Shown here: positions 49,218-62,600 of the stretch, in pieces
How positions within the stretch are numbered: position 1 is the first letter of the stretch
Layout of the letters: each line of letters opens with the position of its first letter
DNA from: Ceratodon purpureus
Lineage: Eukaryota; Streptophyta; Bryopsida; Pseudoditrichales; Ditrichaceae
Reading direction: 5' to 3'
Length of the DNA stretch: 64,000 bases
Assembly (NCBI GenBank): GCA_014871385.1
Contig: CM026421.1
Coordinates: forward strand, 17,033,048-17,097,047
Notes under the pieces: model-generated
Databases searched by the model: none
Seen by the model: the letters and a program-made list of their open reading frames with translations, nothing else
What the model was told of the DNA's origin: nothing
Position numbers and translations under genes: made by a program

Positions 49218-52200
49218 TCAGTAGGATACGGTTTGAGGGCTGCCCTCTTCATAGTTCGTATCCCAATTTTGATAAAGCAGGGCAGCCGCAGCCCGGGCTG
49301 CAACGGAGGAACTGTACTTCTTCCGCAGTGACGCCAGCAATGTATCATGAGATTCCTGTACACGAGAGATTGTATTTAATTGGTGAACCAGAGAATTAAC
49401 CACTGAAAACCAGAATATGAGGATGCAAATGTCACTGATATTCAGAGAACTTGAAAAAGTCTACGAAAACTATTTGCACGAAAATTAACTAGAGGGGCCT
49501 TAAGAATCTTGACATTCTAGAGATGGATATTTCGTTCAACCAAAGTATAAATCGGGAATTTACACATGTGATAGATGAAGATTCATGTAAAACTCGGCTA
49601 TGTTTCATAAAACAGAAAGCCAGTGCAAGTGAGTTCAGGCTGGAGATCATACCTTTAATACCCGAACTTCTTCTTCAAGAGCAGCTGCGGTTTCTTTCTG
49701 AAATTCAAATAGAGATCACATGTTACTGCCAACAGCCTAGACAACCTATGACAAACACCCGTCGTAAAAAACCATGATCTAGACTGTACCTAAAATAACT
49801 GTGTCCAGTCTTCGAAAAGCTGTGTCACAGAGCAACATCAAGGATGGTAATCATTCAAACCGCAAACCCTAATGATATCAATACATGAACTCGATACCTG
49901 ACGGCTTATTTTAACTTGCAACTCAAGACTCCGTTGGCGTTCTTCAGCCAAAGCTCGCATAGCTGCCTGTCGATTCTTTTCTGTAGCCTGTACTGCTTTC
50001 CGCAACTCTTCCACACGATCCTTGAAGCTTTCCTGGCATGCGCCAAACGAAGAATACCATGAGAAAATTGACAAAATTACCATGAGAATGTCGATGCAAA
50101 GTTACCATGAGAATATCTGAAGAATGACTAAAGTTCATTCTAAGATGAGAAATAATCTGAGCCATATACTTGGCGCGTCACCGATCCCAACCATCACTCA
50201 TTAACAATACTACAATTTAGGACTCAATGGCTGATACTTGGCTGTATCACTTGAAGCAAAACGAAGTCACTAACCGAGACTTTGATTTTAAACTAATATA
50301 TGTGGTTCCCAAATAACGTACCACATCGTTATTTAAGAAAGGTCTTGGCGTACGATAGTTCCAATATAACAATAATCCCCTTTCCATACCAGGCAACTCC
50401 TACGGAATCACATTTGAACCAAAAATTCCACAAACGGTTCCCTCACCTCATCCTTATCTTGCCAAATATCGTTGCCACCCGACTTGGAACTTCTCTCCAT
50501 GCTGGAAATCTTTGACTCTGTTTCAGAGTCAACAAGAACTTGTTTATCACTGCTCCTAGCGTCAGTTTGTATTGAACTTGAACCAATCCTCTGAATTTCG
50601 TGCCTTTCCAATTCCGCTGAATTTCTCAAACCTTTGGGAGTGAACAGAGCTGAGAGAAGGTAGCGGACGAAGTTGGGTTGCTTCTCATTGAGTTGCTCCA
50701 TTGGGTTATACCATTGGGGTTGCTCTATTGAACGAGGCGATGTGTTCTGAATAGACCTATAGGATGTACTTCCTAGTGCATCAGAATCCACTCTTGTGAT
50801 ACTTTGGTTCTCACCTCGAATACGTGTATTGCTTATCCTCTCGGGAGAAATCTGGCTCCCTTGAACAGTTTCCTCGCGAGGCCCGGATGCGCTCCCATTG
50901 CTTGCTGGCCTCCGACTAAACTGATCGGTCGAAGCTTGAACATGAATTGAAGATGCCCTTGCTTGAGAAGCATGGCGAGAGGCTGCACCATTCATGAAAG
51001 GATGCAAAGGACTAGGTTCTTCATCTCCCGTAAAAACCTGCCCTCCATACAATATCAAGCGATCTGTACGCCCAGTGCCGTTCGTTGAACTAGACCTCGA
51101 CTTCGAACGAAGTCGGTACTTAAAATCTTCTTCTCCAACTACAGGTAAATCTAAACCTGGAAACATGTCGAGATGCCTCTTCGGCTTCGAGGAGGTTGTC
51201 CCACTTAAGTCATCACGCCAATGTGCTCGTAACACCCTTCGCCTTACAGGTTGCCCGTGTTGGTCGTCAAACATCCCTACGAGAGAGTACCCAAGACTGA
51301 ATAGGGTCGCCAGCACCCCGACAAGTAGTCCAAACATTGCAGCATTTCTAGGAACATTCATCGGCAAGTGTCTCCAACATGGAGCAGAGGACAAAGTTGA
51401 CATGAAATCTGTGAGGAAAAAAGCATGGGTCACAGACATGTTAAGCAAATATTTTGAAACCTGTAACGTAACATGAGATTTAGACAGTAGATATCTTTCT
51501 CTCAAGAATATTTAGTACAGTTGTTTAAGTTACAGCACATACATTAGCCATTTTCAGACAAGGATTCTTTATTCCGATTCACTTATGAAGAGCTGTTCCT
51601 TCAAAAATTCAAACGAGTGCAAGCAGACATTAGATGCTCTGAACAACGTTAAGTAGAGACAATTAAACGTAGCTGCTGTTTGCGAACAATGTCTTCAACT
51701 GACCACTTCGACCTGAAACCCAAAACTCGTCACGTGCCTATCCCATTCAAGCATTGTAGTGTACATTGATTTCGAAACTGGGCATCCAACCGAGATGAAA
51801 CTAGATTGGCTCTTCAATACAGAAGTTCGATGAATGTTTGGACATGTAACGAACCTTGACTGTGGGCACCCATGTTGTTTATAAGCTCTGACACACGTAT
51901 GCCAACATCTGTCTCTCCCACGTTAACTTTGTTCACCAATGAAGACCCCAATTGGCGCACGTCACTATATACACTGCTTTCTTCCTGCAAAAATTTAACT
52001 GAATTCCGTTACTTCCTCCTCTCCGCTGGATACTGTTAATAGCAATACAGGTCAATCGCCGTAGGAGTAGATTATAAACAAAGTGGATTCACGATGCAAT
52101 CTAAGGCAGCAAATGCTTCCCCTGCCCAACCTCATTGAACTATAGGGTCTACCACGACATGAACCAGAAAACTGAGTACACTCACAGAAAATGAAGAGCT

Positions 52201-53440
52201 CTCTTCACTGAGTAGCTTCCATAAAGCTTGCCGAGACGAGGATCCCCATGCACCAGTGCCTGGCACCCCATGAGCAATCTGAAACTGCTGTAACGCCCTC
52301 GTTGTCTCTGGTCCAAAATAGCTGATAACAAGAGCATCTTAGAGAACAGTAACTTGGAGTCAAAGACAATTCCATGCAAAATACACGGATTTCCAAGCTG
52401 ATGGATTGGAACCATAAAACAGATTGAACAAGTCTAGGACCCTTACGCTGTTAGTTCTGAACGCTTTGAAAGGTAACCGAACCAGTACAATGCTTTCTGT
52501 TTCATCATCACAACAGCACACTGTAAGATAAATGAACACTTAAAGTTAAAAAGATACTAACTAGCTCTGCTAAATTGAGCATTACTTCAAAATTCCATAC
52601 TCTATTCTGGTCAAAGCAAAGGTGCAAGGCCCTAGCAGCCTTATAAGTTTATCGGCCTAGTTACAGGTGTGACCTATAGCCATCTCGACGACCATCAATT
52701 ATTTCTACATCGAACCATCCCTAAAAGTCTAGAATAAAACTAGAGATAGCCTCACAGCCAACCATCATGCTGTAGCAACCTGAACCAACCTGTAAATCTA
52801 GAACCTGAGGTCCTGAGTCGCCCTCCCAAGTGTCGCCAGAAAACCTTAGATCTTGAATTTTCTGATATTCTGAATTCGATATCTCGTTTCCTCTAGGTGG
52901 TAGGTTGAATTTTCCGGAACTTCCTTGTTCGCTGGCTTCCCCTGTACCTAGCGCCCACCCATCTTTCAAGGATACAATTCTATCAATAGGTCCTGAATGC
53001 TTCACACCGCAACCCCGACTACCACTTCCTTTCGTTTGAGCTTCCCCTGCTGCTCCATTCGCAGAACACTTTACCCGGGATTTCACTATCCTCACTTGAC
53101 TACGTTTCCCCAATCTGCTTTTCGGATTTAAAGTAACCAACGCTTTTCTAAGAGGAGTGCCTAATCCTGAACCGGTAACACTGCTGCAACTCCCAGTGAA
53201 GCATGGCGTATGTACTTGATGTATGAATTTTCGCAAGTTCTTATTGCTTATCCTCGTTCCCGTCAGACCAGCAAATCGTAAGCTCTCTTTCTTGACCACG
53301 CCCACGCACCCTCCCTTGCTCCTACGCGATTCTTTGTGACCCTCATGATTTGATGACACGTGATGAGGTGGAGCAAGGTAACTTTGCAGGAAGTCACAGC
53401 GACTTCCATTTAACACCACCATCGTGGACACAGCTTGCAT
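49218..53440 (-). CDS. Predicted plastid membrane protein with peptidoglycan-binding-like domain and C-terminal coiled coil
   Basis: Eight minus-strand exons join in frame to 756 aa: 53440-52790, 52521-52448, 52321-52186, 51984-51855, 51408-50447, 50032-49898, 49697-49653 and 49355-49218. The first 120 residues are Ser/Arg/Lys-rich with few acidic residues, like a chloroplast transit peptide. Residues about 222-280 form a PG_binding_1-like fold: KALYWFGYLSKRSELT, then YFGPETTRALQQFQIAHGVP, then GAWGSSSRQALWKLL. A hydrophobic segment at about 353-376 (NAAMFGLLVGVLATLFSLGY) is a likely membrane span. A Ser-rich disordered part fills about 380-645. The end is a helical coiled coil (DRVEELRKAVQATEKNRQAA, LEEEVRVLK). 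The ATG follows an in-frame TAA. An out-of-frame ATG at 53453, 13 bases upstream, opens a short overlapping uORF if it is in the leader. I know the domain, not the function of this architecture. Confidence 0.82.
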
Positions 53441-56040
53441 TTAATGAGAACATCTAGAGTTGTTTTCATTTCAAGGTGACCCACTAGGAAGACTTGAGAA
53501 ATTTTGACCCGCCATCTCAACCAAGGGCTTAACAGACTACCATGAAGATGGTCTCATCCCTGTCCTTGGAGATTTCAAGAGCGGAAAGGATATCTTTCGA
53601 TTGCAGCGCATTAAATATAACTGAGTAATAGCTCACTTCCAACACAAGCATGGATAGCTCCCGCGACCATTCACAACGACGATAGCGGCGAGTAATTATC
53701 TGCATTAACACCATAAAACTCATCAAATGAACAAAATCGACCAAACCATCGCTCATTTCTGACTGGAATACTCGTAACAGGTATGACTCCGTTGGCCATT
53801 CAATAGAAATTGATACCAGTGTATGCCTTGTATTACCAGAATAACATAGACAAGGTAACAAGGACATAGAAAGACCTCCACACTAGTCAAAATACGCTGT
53901 GCTCAAACAATATTCTGCGGCAGTATCCGTGTTCCTCCTTGGAGAACTTAGCTGCAACATCTGGAAAAACGCCGCTCGATTTAAAATCTCATTTAAATTC
54001 TAGGCACCATTTCTAGGGCTACACTACGAGGATACAGCTTCTTCGAGCAACTATCCCCTCCATTATTGGAATAAAAAATAACTTCGGCCAATAACCACCC
54101 TGGATCTCAATTTACATTTGCCGGATAGGATGCATGATTTACTCCAGAACTCCAAAACTGTAACTCTGAGAAACTCTATCGTAAGGAAACGCGCTCTTTG
54201 CTGAGCAACAGAACATGCATTGGTGAATTCAATTACCAAGATGAATCTTCTTCGACCTTAAGAAATGGGCGGGGAGACCAAGTCAAAAATCGGCTTCCAA
54301 GCCACATGCCTAATCAAACGCTAGTCGTCCCACGATTGATCAAAACAAGACACGAGCAGACGCTCAGAGCAAGGTGGCCGATTGCCGAGCCGTATTATAC
54401 CAGCGTGTCCTAAGAAAATAACCTCTCCTAATCGATTGCACAACGCACAGCTCCTGGGACACAAGAAACGAGCCAAGAACCAGCTCACGCGCAGAAATCC
54501 CGAAGCTAAATCCTCGGACCGAAAAGAAGCGCAAAGTTCGTTGACCAAGCAACAAGTTCGAAAAAGATCAAACAGAAGCAGGACACCGTGCATTATCGGT
54601 CGCGCAATCGAGAACCATTACTCCAAAACAGCAAACGATAAACCTTCACACTCTGCTGCACCATCGCTCCTCCAAAATGCATACCGACCTTAAGAACATC
54701 CCTCCGTCCTCCACCAAACCGAAACCGAAACCGAAACCAAACACATAAACACGCGGCGAATACCTCAAAACCTCCTCACGAAACCCGCTCCCAAAGTGAC
54801 CAGCCAAGACATCACCCGATCAATCCCCGAGCCCTCGCGCTGGAAACTCACACACCAGACACCACAGGCGCAGCTGATCTCCAACGGCGGCGAATTCCTC
54901 CCCGTCGTGGCGCCCGCACCGCACACAAACCGCTTCCCTAAACGCCAAAACCACTGAGCAACCACTCGCCTCTAGCCCCTACCAGTCCACCACCAAGATT
55001 TGCCCCTCGGCGCGAGAATGAAGCGCATTGAATGCGCACACAAGCTGCCAGCGACGCCGCGCAACACGACACACGGACGGATGGACTCATTGCCCGCTAC
55101 TCATCGCCATCGCCACGGATCATGAAAAGCGAACCATTACAACAGACGCAAAACTCACGTGCAATGGCTCACTCGAGATCGACGCATGATTTCAAAAGAT
55201 CAGTGCGCTCACCTTCCGTCATCTCTGCTGCAGGCGAGCTCGAGCGCATATCCATGTCCATGACCATGCAATCGCCCTCCTCGCCCTCGCCATCGCCATC
55301 GCCATCGCGCTCCGCGTCCCCAATCCAACGCAATCCAGTCTCCGATCTGACAACGCAACCCTCGCCCGTCACCCTGGCGCCATCATACCTCCCTCTCTCT
55401 CTCGCTGCGACGACGTCCTTGATATCTACCACCGATGTATATTTTCACCTTCAGATGTTACAATTGGGTTGATTTTCTAGGTGCTGATGGAGATTTTCTT
55501 CGTCCGTTACCTTGGCGACATGGCTTCTGCGACGACGTCAGGGAGGTGTACTAAAATCCGGTGCTCGCGATGATATCTATGATTTTGGATTGATTTTTGA
55601 TGTTGTGTTTTACGCTGGAGGTAGATTTTGTTGGTTTTGAGGTATGTTAGAGAAACTCGTTCGGGAGCTCTGCGACTGCGACGGTGTCAGAGATTTAAAA
55701 TTTAAAACCGTTACTGTACCCAAAACTGCTGATTTAGTACGTGTGGGTTCGGGGAGGGGGTGTTGGTTTTGGGGTGTGGTGACGGGGTTTGGGGGGGGGG
55801 GGGGGGTTTGAACGGGGCGAGTGGAGTGTGGGCTCGGGCACCGAGGACTCGAGGAGCCGATGAGCTGGGGTGGTGATTGGTGGCGTCCCTGGTGGATGGG
55901 GTGGGTTGGAGGGTGTTTGGGTCCACGTCGGAGTGGTTTGGGTGTCCGACGTGGATGGGGACCTCGGGATTTGGATCTTGGCGCCACGAGGCGAGGTTCT
56001 TGTGGGGATGACACTTAGAGGTTCTTTTCACACATGGCGG
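53441..56040 (-). promoter_or_regulatory. Leader and promoter island of the minus-strand PGBD gene
   Basis: Read on the minus strand, the region is C-rich from 56030 to about 55480 and G-rich from about 55440 to 54700, so the transcription start is probably near 55460. The leader would then be about 2 kb and should be spliced: CAACTCTAG ending at 53454 is a possible acceptor just upstream of the ATG. The long plus-strand frame at 55032-55472 and the Pro-rich minus frames at 55610-56070 follow the base skew and look non-coding. Confidence 0.4.
55791..55806 (+). repeat. G16 homopolymer
   Basis: Sixteen consecutive G on the plus strand inside a G/T-rich tract (GGGGTTTGGG-like) at 55745-55810. 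It has strong G-quadruplex potential, and the exact length is uncertain in any assembly. Confidence 0.9.
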
Positions 56041-56515
56041 GCGTTGCCGTGGAGGAAGCCAGCGTTTCATTCTCTGATTCCTTGTGTGTTGTCACTTACT
56101 AAGGTAGTAACACCTAAAACCGCCACTCTAACTGCTGTGCCTACTTGTTATTCTTAGAAATTGAAAATTTCTGAATTTAATTATGAGCAAGTTCAAGAGG
56201 ATTCTAACACACCAAGGAATGCATGATTTAAATCAGGGTTTTTTTTTGGCGAAATTTCGCCACACTGTCAGAAATCTGGCCTCTCACTTTGTTCCTCCAA
56301 AAACTCGCAATTGCAATGAAGCCAGCCAGGGGGACTCAAGTCCAAAAAAAAAACCTCTGATTTGAATATAGTATGCAAAAGTTAGAAAAAGTCAAAGTTT
56401 TATTGGTAAATGATCTAAAATGGCCATCTAACTTGTCAATAAATGATCAAAAAGTACAATCTAGACATTGGCAAGAAACCATTTTGGGTCTGATTCAAAA
56501 TTGGGTGTCATTACC

Positions 56516-57446
56516 TTAACCCCTAAATGCCCACCATGAATTCACATCAAAAACTGCCTTTCAACACTCTTTTGTAAAGCCAGTTAGTTTTTCCAATTTT
56601 GTGACATTTTTTTGCAATTTTAACCGTAGGATCTTATAGCTAACTTATTGAGACATTCTTTTCCAAAATTTTAGAGAAAAATACATCACCAATTGCAAGA
56701 TCATAATGTTCAAAGTAAAAAAACAAGTTTTTTTTTATCCTTCAAAAAGCTGAAATCTCACTTTCAATGAATTTTCAAAAAATATGCTTTACAAATTTGA
56801 AATGGGCAACTTCATATTCTAATATAAAAATGACTTGATAATCTACACAAAAAATATCAAATGAAAAAACCTAGATTTTCATCTTCAAAAGATATGTAAA
56901 TCAAAATATAATGTATAATACAAGGAAAAACTAAATGGCTAATTACATCCACATAAAAGTAGATAACATTACTTTCAACGGTAAAAATGATGTGATACAT
57001 AACATAAAACTTTTACAATTTTAAACTTTGAAAAATTGTCAAAATTGTATTCAAAATGAGCTCTTAAAGTTTTTTTTCATGAAGACTTGACCAAATTGCC
57101 CGCATAACATGAATTGTCATATCTTTTACCTCACTTGTTGGAATGGGCTAAATCAAAGCATTCTATTCAAATATGAATCTCTACAAAATGACGATATTTT
57201 TATTTATTTTTTAAAAATATATTTGAAATTTTTTGTGGCTGCCCGCGTTGAGATTTTTTACCTTCAACCATTCATAACTTTTGCATTACATAACCAAATC
57301 TTATGAAACAAAGCTTGGCATGTACGTAATGACCTAGAAAATCCACATGCAAAATCTCAAAACTTGAAATTTAATTTTGACACTGTGGGAACCTGCCCAA
57401 AATAGCCGGCGACCACATTTCGGTTGCATGGGAGTTTAGGGGTTAA
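56516..57446 (-). mobile_element. MITE-like element, copy B, both ends intact, inverted relative to copy A
   Basis: The 931-bp element starts TTAACCCCTAAATGCCC and ends GGGAGTTTAGGGGTTAA. Near its left end it has ACCGTAGGATCTTATAGC, the reverse complement of the block near the right end of copy A. Near its right end it has CTGCCCAAAATAGCCGGCGA, the counterpart of copy A's left block. AAAAAACCTAGATTTTC is also shared in the middle. Near-equal length and ordered shared blocks show one family. No transposase frame is visible. The outer TTAA on both sides is the likely target duplication. Confidence 0.75.
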
Positions 57447-57831
57447 AGCCCACTTTATACACAGTTTGGGATTCACCGGAAGGTTGGCTAGATTGAACAT
57501 TTTTTCAGCCTTCAATCCGGCTTCAAGTTTGGACCCAAATTGAAAGTTTGGATCAAGGAAAACCTTGTCCCAATTGTATCAACCCGCCCAAATATTTTGG
57601 CGCCAAAATAGTGCCATGTATTATGCCACATAGGATAAATTTGTGTTCTTATCCGACCCTAATGTAAAGCCCTTGGATCCAATTTGAAAAAATTGAACGA
57701 TCCTATTGGTTAAAATTTCAAGAATTTTGGTCAACCTTCAATCCAACTCCAATTATAAATAGGCCCTAGTTACGAGTAGGAGTAGGAAGCCTACTCAAAT
57801 ATCTAGACTAAACTTGGGATTTTTTTGGCTT

Positions 57832-58600
57832 TTAATCCCTAAAACATCAACTCAACAAAAATGGGTTGATTTAGGGTCTGGTCACGTTCCTAGTAAACCA
57901 ATTTTTACAAACCAATTTTTACACAATGAAGGCTGAAGCTATAATTTTTGCAAAATATAGACAATTCTCATATCTTTCTTATATGACCATTGATGCTTTA
58001 AAATTCCTCATAGTGTAGCAAATATTCACTCTCAAAGTCTGAAAACACTATTAGGTCATGTTGAAATCTCCCCAAAATTGGTATATATGCTCATTCATCC
58101 TCAAAACCTTGCCCAAAATTAATTTGATCATTGAAATTTTTTTATTTATTTTTTAACTCTATTTTTTCATGCATATAAATAAGGACCAACGTATGTTCTC
58201 ACTATTTGGACTTTCAATACAATAATATTTGACATGCCTTTTTCATTGTCAAAAACTTGGCATGTATATATGAATTTCTGCATACCCCATGTGAAAAATA
58301 ATGTTTTTCTCAAGGTTCTATACGTCCAATGAAGGTGAAATTTTGAATGTATACTCCTAATTCACCTAGGAACAAGTATGTGAAGAATTTGCATTGATAT
58401 CTACTTGGAAAAAATGGTTTTTTTGGCCTCCAAAACATTGTTGTCCCCTTCTACTGTAAAGGGAAAAAATTCAACTTCAAACATTTTGATCTCATAAACC
58501 GTGTGGAGTTTGTATTTAATATTTGGTGTATACGTGCATGTACAAGTTAGGTACTAAATTCAACATTTACACTTGTTAGAATATGTCACAAATTGAATTT
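57832..58600 (+). mobile_element. MITE-like element, copy D, degraded
   Basis: The left end TTAATCCCTAAAAC at 57832 is a diverged version of the family terminus. The block ATACGTGCATGTACAAGTTA with GGTACTA near 58535-58560 matches copy C (ACATACATGTACAAGTTAGG), with a preceding ATTTTGATCTCATAAACCG that parallels copy A and copy C. The right terminus cannot be found, so the right boundary is a guess. Confidence 0.45.
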
Positions 58601-59086
58601 ACAATGACAATTTTTAATCTAATTTTTAAGATATTTGTATAATATTTATTGACGAAAAAAGCAAGGTGCTCAAAGTATCCATTACTTTAGATAATACATT
58701 GTCAACCATATCATAGAAGAAACTTACATTCTAATTTTGCAGCAAGAAAAAAAAATACATAGATAACAAGAACTTTGATAAGTGTAGAGTACTTTTTTAA
58801 TTAAAAAGTAACGATCCAAATATAAGTTAGTAAAATAAAAATAAACTCAAAAGTGAATGCAGTTTTTCAGGAGCTTATCAATATGGGGGCATGTTGGATT
58901 TTCCGTTGAATATTTTTCAATATGGATATATATATAATAATTTGTTTGGAGATAGATTTAGATTATGGCTATATTGAATACGACTCATCAATTGGAATAA
59001 TATGGTACAATAGATTTTTTAATGATGTAGATACTATCCATGTTCCTAATTGCACCTGAATTTCAGATTTCTGTTTCTATTTACTT
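58601..59086. other. Intergenic DNA, probably including kinesin 3' UTR
   Basis: AT-rich with no frame of interest. The kinesin stop is at 59087-59089 on the minus strand, so the right part is its 3' UTR. Confidence 0.4.
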
Positions 59087-59620
59087 TTAAATGCTTTCAA
59101 GATATTCTTCTGTGGTAGGTTTTTTTTCCGTGTCATATTCATTAAACCAAGAATAAAATGATTTAAGAAAATTTGATTTGCGATCACAAACCTGCAGTAT
59201 GAACATAACACAATATTTTTGAAACAATAAAATTAAAGATAACATAAAAAATTTCTATCATAAAAATAACTTTCAAAAGCATTATACATATTGAGGCATT
59301 ATAAGTCACTTGTATGTATGTGAAAACATGATAATTGAACAAGATATTTATTAAAATAAACCTAAATGTAATACCTCTTGTGTAAGCCTTTCAATGAGAT
59401 CTTTAAGTAAATGCACCTCATTAAAGGCCTTGTGATACTCACCTTTGAGATTCCTGAGCCTGTTACATAATAAAATTCTTATGAGAGAACCAAATCATAA
59501 TTATTATGATTCATTATTTTTGTTTTTTCAATATCAGACATGAATTTCTTGTTTTTTTTCTAATAAAATATATTTTATATTCTGTAAATGTTAAACTTTG
59601 TTTTTATTTTATAGAAATAA

Positions 59621-59674
<54 letters not shown>

Positions 59675-62600
59675 TATTTATATATGTATTTGTTTGTTTA
59701 TAATAAAACTCTAAAATCTTGACAAGTTAAAATGGTTACCATATATAATAAAACAACGCATTAGTTTCTTTTATAGTTTCATTTTATTTGTATAAAGCAC
59801 ACTTGGATTGTGTGATTCCATTGATATCAAATGAAAAACATTCAATTTCTTATTTTATTTTTAATCTATACAAGAGATTATTGTTATAAAAACCTTTTGA
59901 ATATAGTTGTTTTGCGCTTATTAACGTCTAATTTAAAATCTTCTTTATCTTTGTTTTCATTTATAACTCTCTGAATCATAAACATGATTGCTTAAATATT
60001 ATTATATATTCATTAGTCTTATTTTTCTCTTTATCATGGTTCTTAAACAAAGACTATATTGTAGAAATTTAAATTTTATACCAATGTATAAATCTGAAGA
60101 CATATTAGTGTAGTTATATTTAATGTTTCTGATTGCATTAACTAAGAAAATGTCTCATTGTAATTCCAAGTAATGCCATAGTGAAAGAAAATATTTACTT
60201 TGAGCGTTTGTATTTCATGCTTCATATCATTACAAATTTCACATAAATCCTTTGCATACCGTTTTCTGGTTCTAAAAGATTTTTACAAGAAATCAAAGAT
60301 TAATAAATGGTAAAATTTTATGAGTTAAAAATCATTATATTTCATTTAAATTATATATAATGATGTTACATTGTCAAAATATAGTATGAAATAAATCCGA
60401 TTTTTTAAAATGTTGTTCAACAGGTCCTTGGATAGTATATTTTAAAGAACACTGGTATATATTTTTATTAAATGTAAGACCAGAGTAATTTTATAAAATT
60501 TTAGCCTCAATATACTACCATTCAAAAAAGAAATTCACAATGAAATGAATTAAGTAAAGTAATATACATACTTTAATTCTCTTTCTTTCTTTTTGATCAT
60601 GCTCTCTTGTTCTTTTCCATTTTCATTTGTATGTTTATATTCATGAAATGCCTATAATGAATACAAAAATTTGATATAATTATCCAAGTTAAATTGATTT
60701 TTTCAAATTTTTAATGAATACCCAAAGAGATTATTTCTTTCATCCGCAGGATATCTTTAGAAGGATAATATTTTATAATTATAGTTCTAATTTAAAATAT
60801 ATTCTATAGTATATATGATATGTTCTATTACAATTGATTTTTTAAATGAATGTTATAATACATTTTTCAATAACTCAAATTTAAAATGAGGAATTTAAAA
60901 AGTTACATCATCACGAACTGTACTCCCCGATTCCCAAACATCATCTCTTGGATCCATTTCTTTATAATCTAACATAGTTTGGCCACAACGTTTTTCATCT
61001 GGCTTCCACTTTGGTGAACCTTTGGGATGATTTGGTCTTGCATCAGGTGGAGCAATACCCACATGAAATCCCTATTGAAGTTTAATCAGAAGTTTAGCCA
61101 AAATATTTTTTTATTGAATTACGTAATGAATAATTGAAAATTAACATTCTCAGACATCAATATTATAAAAAATCGGATTCGAGTTTCGATCCATCACAAG
61201 GCAATTCTACAAGAAATCTTAGATGAAACCTAATTTATGTGTCATTTCAAAATATTTAATTATTTTTTAGAATTTGAAAGGTTGTCTATGTGTCATTTGG
61301 TATTCTTCAAATAATTTTATGTATCTTTTGACACAATCTACTTGTTATATATCTATGTGTGTATCCATACAATGCCCATTAAGGATGCATTCGTAATTTC
61401 TTTTAAAAGTCTTTGAAATTTTGAAAATCACGAAATTATTTCAAATTATAATTTCTCAAAGAATAAATGTAAGATTTGAAATTTAAAATATGGAGAGATG
61501 CTTTGTTAATTCTAGAAATTGTATATATGATTTTGTATTTTTTCATGAAATAAACATTTGAACATGCATTTATCATTTTTTTTCTAAATCATGGAATATA
61601 ATAAAATCACAAAATTAAAATTCTATCATAATATAAATTACTTGGAAGCTATGTCCACTCTTTGAATGCAAAAATACCTTAATAGAGTGAGTATAAAAAA
61701 ATTGTTTCATGCATAGATTTATATTGGTTTTTGAAATGGATTTGCATTAGCACTTTATTTGCAAATGATTTGCGGTAACCAATATTCAATTTTTATTTAA
61801 AAATAAAGTTGATTGTTTTTTAAAAAATTGAATAATATAATTCTTTCAATTTTTCCAAACTTAATGATTTAAATCTTACATGGATGGTTAATTCGCCAAC
61901 ACCTGGTTCTTCAGCTGGTGGTTCTTCAGATGGTGGTACTATACCATATTCACGAAGTATTCTTTCATACTAATTTGTTTAAGCAATGGATAGTCATTAT
62001 AAATTGCTGATGTTTGTTTGAAAAGTAACTTTCATATAGGATTTACTACTTGTAACTTGAATTTGTATAATTCTAATTAGATAATCAATTTCTTTTTGAA
62101 ATAATACATATCAATTCCTTCTTATGAAAAAAAAATTAAACATAACCAATAGATTTTATATCACTATTTATAAAAACATTGTCCAACATTCACGTTCATG
62201 CATTTGCATGAAAAAGGTTATTTCCATCAAAATATGAATATAAATAATTGAATTGAATTATACTTACTTCTTCTCTCAAAGGACTTTGAGCTTCTTTGAA
62301 CATGCCAAATAATTCTCTAACCTATTTGTATACACAAAATAATTTTATGATTAGACTAAAAATCAATTTGAATAGAATCTAACATGTGTTTTTATCCATA
62401 TATTGATAATTGATGTTTACAATTGAAATGATACTAGATAAAAATTCTATTCATTTCTATAAATTATCATGTTATGTTTTAATTTGTATTTAGAGACCTG
62501 CTTCAAGTTGTCAATAGGTATTCTTTCAATAGCTTCATCCTCTTTATCATCTTGCAAGAATTCTTCAACTGTTTTTCTTAGTTTGTCTTTCACTTCTTCC

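Noticed and set aside
55032-55472. 146-codon plus-strand Ser/Pro-rich frame
   Set aside because: It lies in the skewed leader of the minus-strand gene, with a (CCATCG)n-like stretch and no domain.
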